Source: Psychrobacillus soli (lineage in GTDB: Bacteria > Bacillota > Bacilli > Bacillales_A > Planococcaceae). Taken from it: 35,518 bases of DNA. The stretch covers positions 1 to 35,518 of the forward strand of contig NZ_VDGG01000008.1 in assembly GCF_006861775.1 (NCBI RefSeq), given 5' to 3'. Each line of letters begins with the position of its first letter. Position 1 is the first letter of the stretch. Below, piece by piece: positions 29,433-35,518 of the stretch. Made by a program: the position numbers and the translations under genes. The notes below the pieces were generated by a model that searched no databases, was not told the origin of the DNA, and saw nothing but the letters and a program-made list of their open reading frames with translations.

Positions 29433-29449
29433 TTAGCACTTGGTACTAA
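29433..29449 (-). promoter_or_regulatory. FapR operator
   Basis: On the minus strand TTAGTACCAAGTGCTAA is a 17-bp near-palindrome (TTAGTAC/GTGCTAA) of the kind described for FapR boxes. It lies 4 bp downstream of the -10, over the transcript start, which allows repression of fapR-plsX-fabD-fabG-acpP. Confidence 0.88.
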
Positions 29450-29453
29450 TATC

Positions 29454-29482
29454 AGTATATAAATATTAAAAAAAGAATGCAA
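29454..29482 (-). promoter_or_regulatory. Sigma-A-type promoter of the fapR operon
   Basis: On the minus strand the -35 is TTGCAT (29477-29482, 4 of 6), the spacer 17 bp and the -10 TATACT (29454-29459, 5 of 6). The -35 lies inside the 3' arm of the recG terminator. Confidence 0.7.
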
Positions 29483-29509
29483 GAATAGATTTGCATCCTT
29501 CTTGCATTC
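29475..29509 (-). terminator. Terminator of sdaAB-sdaAA-recG
   Basis: A perfect 11-bp inverted repeat (29475-29485 with 29499-29509, 13-nt loop) lies 3 bases past the recG stop. On the minus strand it is followed by seven T. Its 3' arm doubles as the -35 of the fapR promoter. Confidence 0.93.
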
Positions 29510-29512
29510 CTC

Positions 29513-31561
29513 TTAATCAATACGTTCTCCGTCCAATGCTTTTGAATTAATGAGAATTGTTCGAAGACCTTCCATTTCTCCCGATTTCCAAAATTCATCT
29601 GAGCTTAAAAGCCTTTCAGCATCTACCTTCGCTGTATTTAGTGCTCGATAATCATGCACAAGATCTGCCATTTTAAATTCCGGCAAACCACTTTGTTTTC
29701 GGCCGAAAAAGTCACCAGGTCCTCTTAGCTCTAAATCTTTTTCTGCAAGAACGAACCCATCATTCGTCTCGGTCATCGACATCATTCGCTCTTTTCCTTC
29801 TTCCGATTTTGGATCAGCAAGTAAAATACAATAGGACTGATGCTCTCCTCGTCCTACTCGTCCTCTTAACTGATGAAGTTGCGCTAGTCCAAAACGCTCC
29901 GCATCGAAAATAATCATAAATGTCGCATTTGGTACATTCACTCCAACTTCCACAACCGTTGTAGAAACAAGTACTTTCACTTCCCCGTCGGAAAAGTTTC
30001 TCATCACTTCTTCTTTCTCATCTGGGTGCAGACGACCATGCATTAAACCAACCGAATAGTCATTACCGAGTTCGAAAGCCATCATATTGTACACATCCAC
30101 CGCATTTTGAACATCTAGTTTTTCCGACTCCTCAATAAGCGGGCAAATAATATAGGCTTGTCTTCCATTTGCTAATTCTTTTTTTAGACGAACAATCAAC
30201 TTGTGCAGCTGTTCTTGCTTCATCCAATATGTATCTATTTTCTTACGCCCAGCAGGCATTTCGTCAATAATCGAAACGTCCATCTCTCCAAAAGCGGTAA
30301 TCGCTAGTGTCCGCGGTATCGGCGTTGCAGTCATAAATAGCACATCTGGATTTCCACCTTTTTCTTTTAAAACTCGTCGTTGTTCGACGCCGAACCGATG
30401 TTGTTCATCGGTAATAACTAGTCCAAGTTTTTTAAAGGACACGTCTGGCTGTATTAATGCATGTGTTCCGATTAATAAGTCAATGTTCCCAGCTTCCAAG
30501 TTTTCCAATACCGACCGACGTGCTTTTGCTTTTGTAGAACCAGTGAGTAGAGCTATCCTTACTCCAAGTGGAGAAAGCCATTCATCTAAGGAACTAGCAT
30601 GTTGCTCCGCTAAAATTTCGGTAGGCGCCATTAATGCCCCTTGATATCCCGAAGTAATAACTGCATACAAACAAATAGCCGCAACAATCGTTTTTCCTGA
30701 ACCTACATCACCTTGTAGTAAACGATTCATTCGATGCGGCTCTTTCAAATCACGGCAAATTTCATTGACCACTCTTTTTTGCGCATTTGTTAGTTCATAT
30801 GGTAATGTTTCTATCAATTTTTTTAGTTTTTCATTATCAAATGCGATACTATTTCCAACGTTTTGTTCTTTCCGGACCTTTTTGATTGCTTGCATTTTCA
30901 ATTGAAAAATAAGCAGCTCCTCGTATACAAAACGCCTGCGAGCATTTTTCGAATGATCTACATTTTGCGGGAAATGAATCCCTTCTAAAGCTTCCGATAT
31001 ATGTGGCAGTCGATAATTTTCCCGAATCGATTCGGGTAAAGGATCGAGTAAATGCCCATTCACTTCATCTAACGCTTGACGCATAAATTTACGGAAAACT
31101 TTCTGGCTAATAGAACCTTTTAAAGAATAAACCGGTTCAAAGTCTTGTTGATCCGTTTTGGGACCAGCTGAAAAAGTAGTCACATTAATAACCTGTCTAC
31201 CTCTGTCCCATTTGCCAGTCACTGTAACGATTGATCCAGGAATAATTTTATTTTTTAAATAGGCTTGGTTGAAGAATACTGCTTTTATTAGATGCTGACC
31301 TGCAAGTAAACGAACTTGCATTCGTGATTTTTTTGGCCCTAAAAAAAGAAGAGAAGGCTCGCTTTCAACCCTTCCTTCAACTGTTACGCGCTCATTATGT
31401 GGGGTTTCTGCGATATTTTTCAAACGAAAATCTTCATGTCGGTAAGGAAATGTCATCACTAAATCTTCTAGTGTGTCAATTCCTAAATCCGATAGGGCAG
31501 TAGCCGTCCCACTTCCCACTCCTTTTAAGGAAGTTACAAGCTCCTCTTTTTTAGTTTCCAC
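29513..31561 (-). CDS. recG: ATP-dependent DNA helicase RecG
   Basis: A 682-residue fork-regression helicase. The N-terminal wedge/OB domain covers about 55-150. The SF2 motor has Walker A GDVGSGKT (284-291), the DEQH box (385-388) and FMATPIPRTLA. The C-terminal motor half has VSTTVVEVGVNVPNA and QLRGRVGRG, then the RecG-specific ELRGPGDFFGRKQSG. Start codon is GTG (31561), inside the last codons of sdaAA (11-bp overlap), without a strong ribosome site nearby, which suggests coupling to sdaAA translation. Confidence 0.97.
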   Translation of the reverse strand: METKKEELVTSLKGVGSGTATALSDLGIDTLEDLVMTFPYRHEDFRLKNIAETPHNERVTVEGRVESEPSLLFLGPKKSRMQVRLLAGQHLIKAVFFNQAYLKNKIIPGSIVTVTGKWDRGRQVINVTTFSAGPKTDQQDFEPVYSLKGSISQKVFRKFMRQALDEVNGHLLDPLPESIRENYRLPHISEALEGIHFPQNVDHSKNARRRFVYEELLIFQLKMQAIKKVRKEQNVGNSIAFDNEKLKKLIETLPYELTNAQKRVVNEICRDLKEPHRMNRLLQGDVGSGKTIVAAICLYAVITSGYQGALMAPTEILAEQHASSLDEWLSPLGVRIALLTGSTKAKARRSVLENLEAGNIDLLIGTHALIQPDVSFKKLGLVITDEQHRFGVEQRRVLKEKGGNPDVLFMTATPIPRTLAITAFGEMDVSIIDEMPAGRKKIDTYWMKQEQLHKLIVRLKKELANGRQAYIICPLIEESEKLDVQNAVDVYNMMAFELGNDYSVGLMHGRLHPDEKEEVMRNFSDGEVKVLVSTTVVEVGVNVPNATFMIIFDAERFGLAQLHQLRGRVGRGEHQSYCILLADPKSEEGKERMMSMTETNDGFVLAEKDLELRGPGDFFGRKQSGLPEFKMADLVHDYRALNTAKVDAERLLSSDEFWKSGEMEGLRTILINSKALDGERID

Positions 31562-32450
31562 TACTCACAACTGCTCCGCCGAATATTTTCGCTTCTAACC
31601 ATTTTCCAGTAGGAGTTGCAGCAAGCCCACCTTGAGCTGTTTCTTTTAAAGCTGTCGGCATTGTTTGCCCAATTTTATACATCGCATCGATGACTTCATC
31701 ACAAGGAATTCGACTAGTAACACCAGCAAGTGCCATATCAGCAGCTACCAATGAATTCGAAGCACCCATAGCATTTCGCTTCACACAAGGAACTTCTACT
31801 AACCCCGCTACAGGGTCACAAACTAAACCAAGCATATTTTTCAGCGTAATCGCAAATGCAGTGGAGCTTTGTTCCGGTGATCCACCAGCCATTTCTACAA
31901 TTGCCGCTGCAGCCATACCAGCTGCCGAGCCAACTTCTGCTTGACATCCACCAGCAGCTCCAGAAATAGAAGCATTATTCGCAACTACAAATCCAAATGC
32001 ACCCGCATTAAACAAGTAACGAATCATTTGTTCTCGCGTTGGATTTAATTTATTTTTCACTGCAAACAACGTACCAGGTACGACACCCGCAGAACCGGCT
32101 GTTGGCGTAGCACAAATGGTCCCCATTGCCGCATTTACTTCGTTTGTAGCTACTGCTTTACTGACAGCATCTAGCATTAACTCACCAGACAATGTGTTTC
32201 CTTTTTTCATATAAGCTTGCAGCAGTACTGCATCTCCTCCAGTTAACCCAGAAGTGGAGCGTACTCCATTTAGACCTTTTTCAACCGCTTCTTCCATCAC
32301 AGTTAAATTACGATCCATTTGCGCCATAATTTCCGCGCGGGAACGACCCGTTATCAATATTTCTTGCTCAATCATGATTTCTGAAATTAATTTTTGTTCT
32401 TTATTTGCTCTATCTACTAACTCTCGAACATTATGAAATAACACTTCCAT
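31551..32450 (-). CDS. sdaAA: L-serine dehydratase, iron-sulfur alpha subunit
   Basis: A 299-residue catalytic subunit that deaminates L-serine to pyruvate and ammonia with a [4Fe-4S] cluster. The conserved cysteines available as ligands are C113, C169, C211, C222 and C250 (TICATPTAGS, GGCQAEVGSA, LVCDPVAGLVEVPC). NAMGASNSL and GLAATPTGKWLE are family motifs. It starts 12 bp after sdaAB with GGGGG upstream. The two genes together form the split Bacillus-type enzyme. Confidence 0.97.
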   Translation of the reverse strand: MEVLFHNVRELVDRANKEQKLISEIMIEQEILITGRSRAEIMAQMDRNLTVMEEAVEKGLNGVRSTSGLTGGDAVLLQAYMKKGNTLSGELMLDAVSKAVATNEVNAAMGTICATPTAGSAGVVPGTLFAVKNKLNPTREQMIRYLFNAGAFGFVVANNASISGAAGGCQAEVGSAAGMAAAAIVEMAGGSPEQSSTAFAITLKNMLGLVCDPVAGLVEVPCVKRNAMGASNSLVAADMALAGVTSRIPCDEVIDAMYKIGQTMPTALKETAQGGLAATPTGKWLEAKIFGGAVVSSGN

Positions 32451-32462
32451 ATGAAATCCCCC

Positions 32463-33125
32463 TTAATCTGCTATTCTCGTTACTTGCGTAATATTCGGTA
32501 GTTTTCCAATTTCCTCAAGTATATCCTCTTCTACTGTTTGATCCACTTCTATAACCATTAACGCCATATTTCCTTTTTCTTTTCGAGAAACTTCCATATG
32601 ACCTATATTAATATCGTACTTCGCCAAGCAATTAGCCACATTTGCAATACATCCAGATCGGTCTTCGTGCACTACTAAAATGGCTGCTAAATTACCGGAA
32701 AGTCGAAGTGGAAATCCGTTTAACTCTGTAATTTCCGTCTTCCCGCCGCCGATCGAAATGCCGACCATTGACATTTCTTGCTTATCATCACCAATAACAA
32801 TACGCGCGGTATTTGGATGTTCTGTATTAGCTGTCTCAGGAATAAATTCAAAGGAAAGTCCTGCTTTTTTCGCATCTTCAAATGCTGTTTTAATGCGTTC
32901 ATCAAATGTATCATAATCAAGCAATCCGCCAATTATTGCTACATCCGTACCATGTCCTTTATACGTTTCTGCAAAAGAACCATATAAATGTATTTTCGCC
33001 CATGTAGGTTGTTTTCCAAATAAATCTCTTGCTACTCGACCAATTCGTGCTGCTCCTGCCGTATGGGAAGAAGACGGTCCAATCATAACAGGTCCAATTA
33101 TGTCAAAAACAGATTTGAATTTCAA
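32463..33125 (-). CDS. sdaAB: L-serine dehydratase, iron-sulfur beta subunit
   Basis: A 220-residue partner subunit of SdaAA. The N-terminal domain has the signature GPSSSHTAGAARIGR (16-30). The C-terminal ACT domain (about 147-217) is a likely amino-acid sensor. The start codon is TTG (33125), eight bases after a strong GGAGG; the resulting N-terminus MKFKSVFDIIGPVMIGPSSSHT fits the family. A promoter and an upstream terminator mark it as the first gene of sdaAB-sdaAA-recG. Confidence 0.96.
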   Translation of the reverse strand: MKFKSVFDIIGPVMIGPSSSHTAGAARIGRVARDLFGKQPTWAKIHLYGSFAETYKGHGTDVAIIGGLLDYDTFDERIKTAFEDAKKAGLSFEFIPETANTEHPNTARIVIGDDKQEMSMVGISIGGGKTEITELNGFPLRLSGNLAAILVVHEDRSGCIANVANCLAKYDINIGHMEVSRKEKGNMALMVIEVDQTVEEDILEEIGKLPNITQVTRIAD

Positions 33126-33161
33126 TGCATAGACCTCCAGTTAACTATATATTTTCTTTCT

Positions 33162-33190
33162 ATTTTACACTTAATAGCTATATTAAACAA
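33162..33190 (-). promoter_or_regulatory. Candidate sigma-A promoter of sdaAB-sdaAA-recG
   Basis: On the minus strand TTGTTT (33185-33190), 17 bp and TAAAAT (33162-33167, 5 of 6) lie between the fakA terminator and sdaAB. The -35 is weak, at 3 of 6. Confidence 0.5.
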
Positions 33191-33227
33191 AAATATTATC
33201 ATGGAAAGTATTACAAGACTTAAAAAA

Positions 33228-33252
33228 CCACGGGAACTGTTTTTTCCCGTGG
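33228..33252 (-). terminator. Terminator of yloU-fakA
   Basis: A perfect 9-bp stem CCACGGGAA (33228-33236) with TTCCCGTGG (33244-33252), followed on the minus strand by TTTTTT. It begins 7 bases past the fakA stop. Confidence 0.93.
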
Positions 33253-33259
33253 CATTGTA

Positions 33260-34915
33260 TTATTCGACAGATAAAATATACGGATAAAGAGGTTGTTTAC
33301 CGTTGTAAACTTCCACTTCTACATCTTCAAATTGTGCTTCAATGAACGCAGCAAGATCATTCGCTTCTTCTTCTGACACATCTTCCCCATAAATAACGGT
33401 AACGATTTCTGCATCTTCATCAATCAATGCTTTTGCTAAGCTTGTCGCAGATTCTTCTTTAGAAGGATTGGATAAAATAATTTTTCCTTCTGCAATTGCC
33501 ATGAAATCATCTTTTTTAATTTCCACACCGTCAATAGATGTATCGCGAACAGCAAAAGTAACTTGTCCTGTTTTAACATGTGCAAATGCGTTCGTCATAT
33601 TTTTTTGATTTTCTTCGACAGTTGCTTGTGCATTAAATGCTAAAATCGCTGCCATTCCTTGTGGGATTGTTTTTGTCGGAACAACCGCAGCTTCGATTCC
33701 TAACACTTCAACAGCTTGCTCAGCAGCCATAATAATATTTTTGTTATTCGGTAATATTAATACGCGTTCTGCACCAACAGCTTCAATCGCTTTTACAATA
33801 TCTTCTGTAGATGGGTTCATCGTTTGACCACCTTCAATGACAGCAGATGCACCTAAACTTTTCAGTAGTTCTGATACGCCGCTTCCCATTGCAACTGTAA
33901 CTACTGCATATGGATGTACTTCTGCTTTTTTCGAAGGTACTTCTTTAGTGAAATTATCACCAACGATTTCCGAATGCTGTTCGCGCATATTCTCGATTTT
34001 AATTTTGATCAAATCACCATATTGTTGACCATAAGTTAATACTTCACCCGGTGTTTCGGAGTGAATATGGATTTTCGCTACTTCCTCATCCGAAATGACT
34101 AATAAAGAATCGCCGTAAGCACTTAAATCATTGCGGAATTGTGTTTCATCAAACGCTTTTTTTCCTTCTTCTAAACGAACCATGAACTCCGTACAGAAAC
34201 CAAATTCGATGTCTGCCGTATCCATAAATCCTTGTACACTTTTGTGATGTTCTGCACTTACCAAATCGTCCATCGAATTACTTACTGTTTTTTCAGGAAG
34301 CGCTTCCCCTTTTAAGCTAGCTAAAAAGCCTTCATAGACGAAAACAAGCCCTTGCCCACCACTATCTACTACCCCTACTTCTTTTAACACTGGCAATAAA
34401 TCCGGCGTTCGGTTTAATGATAGTTTCGCCTCTTCCACAATTGCTGCCATTAACGTTGGAATGTCTTCCTCTGTTTCACTCACTTCAACCGCTTTTTTCG
34501 CTGCATCTTTTGCCACAGTAAGAATGGTGCCCTCGACAGGTTTCATTACCGCTTTATACGCAGTTTCCACACCATAGTTCAATGCTTGTGCAAATTGGTT
34601 GGCAGTTAAAGTTTCATATTGCTCAACTGATTTTCCAAAACCTCTAAATAATTGGGATAAAATAACGCCTGAATTTCCACGTGCCCCCATAAGTAGTCCT
34701 TTAGATAGAGCTTGTGCTGTTTTCCCAATATGTTCTCCTGTATGTGCCGCAGTTTCTTTCGCACCCGAAGTCATGGAAAGATTCATATTTGTTCCCGTGT
34801 CACCATCTGGGACTGGAAATACGTTTAGTGCGTCTACATAATCTGCATTTTGAAAAAGATGATGTGCTCCCATCTTGACCATATCTGCAAATTGTATTCC
34901 ATTGATTAATTTCAT
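33260..34915 (-). CDS. fakA: Fatty acid kinase catalytic subunit FakA (YloV, DhaL-like)
   Basis: A 551-residue kinase that phosphorylates FakB-bound fatty acids to acyl-phosphates, which enter phospholipid synthesis at the PlsX/PlsY step. The N-terminal DhaL domain (about 1-200) has the Mg-ATP motif DGDTGTNMNLSM starting at 37. The middle domain contains HHKS and FGFCTEFMVRL. The C-terminal domain (about 310-551, GGQTMNPSTEDI) is DegV-like. The frame opens at GTG 34936, but ATG 34915 has GGGAG eight bases ahead. It is 17 bp after yloU. No FakB (DegV) gene is in this window. Confidence 0.93.
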   Translation of the reverse strand: MKLINGIQFADMVKMGAHHLFQNADYVDALNVFPVPDGDTGTNMNLSMTSGAKETAAHTGEHIGKTAQALSKGLLMGARGNSGVILSQLFRGFGKSVEQYETLTANQFAQALNYGVETAYKAVMKPVEGTILTVAKDAAKKAVEVSETEEDIPTLMAAIVEEAKLSLNRTPDLLPVLKEVGVVDSGGQGLVFVYEGFLASLKGEALPEKTVSNSMDDLVSAEHHKSVQGFMDTADIEFGFCTEFMVRLEEGKKAFDETQFRNDLSAYGDSLLVISDEEVAKIHIHSETPGEVLTYGQQYGDLIKIKIENMREQHSEIVGDNFTKEVPSKKAEVHPYAVVTVAMGSGVSELLKSLGASAVIEGGQTMNPSTEDIVKAIEAVGAERVLILPNNKNIIMAAEQAVEVLGIEAAVVPTKTIPQGMAAILAFNAQATVEENQKNMTNAFAHVKTGQVTFAVRDTSIDGVEIKKDDFMAIAEGKIILSNPSKEESATSLAKALIDEDAEIVTVIYGEDVSEEEANDLAAFIEAQFEDVEVEVYNGKQPLYPYILSVE

Positions 34916-34932
34916 TATGTTCTCTCCCTTAT

Positions 34933-35295
34933 TCACACGTTTGCCACGCGAACTCCTTGTACATAAACATTTACGGATTCCACGGACATTCCAAGAGATT
35001 TGTTCAGTGTGTATTTCACTTTCGATTGTATTTGATAAGCTATTTCCGAAATTTTCGTCCCGTAACTTACAATAATATACATATCAATATGTAAATGCTC
35101 TTTCTCTTGTCTAACTACTACACCTTTTGTGAAGTTTTCTTTTCTTAATATATCTGTTAGTCCGTCTCTAATTTGGTGCTTTGATGCCATACCAACAATT
35201 CCATAGCATTCTATTGCAGCACCGCCAGCTATTTGAGCAACTGCATCTTGTGATATATCAATTTGTCCGAATTCATTTTTCAATTCAATTGACAT
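34933..35295 (-). CDS. yloU: Asp23/Gls24 family envelope-stress protein YloU
   Basis: A 120-residue Asp23-family protein with the typical start FGQIDISQDAVAQIAGGAAIECYGIVGMA and C-terminal VESVNVYVQGVRV. Related proteins are abundant, sit near the membrane and help keep the envelope intact; the biochemical role is not settled. GGAGG is 7 nt before the ATG (35295), so an in-frame TTG at 35310 is rejected. It is the first gene of yloU-fakA. Confidence 0.94.
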   Translation of the reverse strand: MSIELKNEFGQIDISQDAVAQIAGGAAIECYGIVGMASKHQIRDGLTDILRKENFTKGVVVRQEKEHLHIDMYIIVSYGTKISEIAYQIQSKVKYTLNKSLGMSVESVNVYVQGVRVANV

Positions 35296-35349
35296 GTTGA
35301 AACCTCCCAAGTCTTTTTGACTACCCTTTATTCTACTACACCCTTAGAA

Positions 35350-35378
35350 ATTATAAAAGAAACGTTTCATTTCGTCTA
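35350..35378 (-). promoter_or_regulatory. Sigma-A-type promoter of yloU-fakA with a palindrome in its spacer
   Basis: On the minus strand TAGACG (35373-35378, 4 of 6), 17 bp and a perfect TATAAT (35350-35355). The spacer holds the perfect palindrome GAAACGTTTC (35359-35368), a likely protein site; it resembles but does not match a CcpA cre box. Confidence 0.6.
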
Positions 35379-35399
35379 GAGATTCCCTTTTTAGGGATA

Positions 35400-35518
35400 A
35401 TGAGTCGTAGTCATTGTCGTCTCAATCCAAGTAAACTTACTATTTTAAGCGTTGGTTGCTTTCACCAGGAATTTGGTTGCTCTCATGTTGATTTGATTGC
35501 TTTCGAAATAGAAATGGT
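35400..35518 (+). repeat. Leader plus phased GRTTGCT array, cut by the right window edge
   Basis: This aligns without gaps to 14114-14232. Array units start at 35454, 35475, 35495 and 35516 (the last cut), with spacings 21, 20 and 21, exactly those of the internal copy. It lies upstream of the yloU promoter and reads opposite to yloU. A palindrome should follow outside the window if the whole composite is present. Confidence 0.85.

Overview
The window is about 35.5 kb of a low-GC Firmicute chromosome. Every convincing gene lies on the minus strand, so the operons read right to left. Gene order (yloU-fakA / sdaAB-sdaAA-recG / fapR-plsX-fabD-fabG-acpP / rnc-smc-ftsY / ylxM-ffh / rpsP-khpA-rimM-trmD-rplS / lepB-rbgA / rnhB-ylqG-ylqH / sucCD / dprA / topA-trmFO / xerC-hslV-hslU-codY) is the conserved Bacillales core block seen in Bacillus subtilis. 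The protein sequences, the lepB insertion next to rbgA and the lack of ylqD between khpA and rimM suggest a non-Bacillus member, probably Planococcaceae (Lysinibacillus/Psychrobacillus/Sporosarcina type). The genus is inference.

Layout from right to left, in the direction of transcription. 35.3-33.2 kb: YloU and the fatty acid kinase FakA. 33.1-29.5 kb: the two-subunit iron-sulfur L-serine dehydratase and RecG. 29.4-25.9 kb: the FapR-controlled fatty acid and phospholipid operon, with a clear FapR operator. 25.7-20.4 kb: RNase III, SMC and FtsY. 20.3-18.6 kb: YlxM and Ffh; with FtsY these form the signal recognition pathway. 18.5-16.2 kb: ribosomal proteins S16 and L19 with RNA-modification and assembly factors. 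16.1-14.6 kb: signal peptidase and the 50S assembly GTPase RbgA. 13.8-10.9 kb: RNase HII and an orphan FliK-like/FlhB-like pair. 10.8-8.7 kb: succinyl-CoA synthetase. 8.6-0.4 kb: DprA, topoisomerase I, TrmFO, XerC, the HslVU protease and CodY. Hairpin terminators and sigma-A-type promoters divide most of these units cleanly.

The unexplained part is non-coding. A composite repeat occurs three times in the same (+) orientation, opposite to all genes: cut by the left edge (1-219), complete at 14112-14543, and cut by the right edge (35400-35518). It has a leader, then an array of degenerate GRTTGCT motifs spaced almost exactly 21 bp (two helical turns), then an AT-rich spacer, then a large imperfect palindrome. 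Spacing in the array is conserved between copies, and the differences between copies do not look like protein-coding divergence. I see no tRNA, rRNA, CRISPR array, transposase, prophage or defence gene. Apart from this repeat, this is an ordinary housekeeping region.
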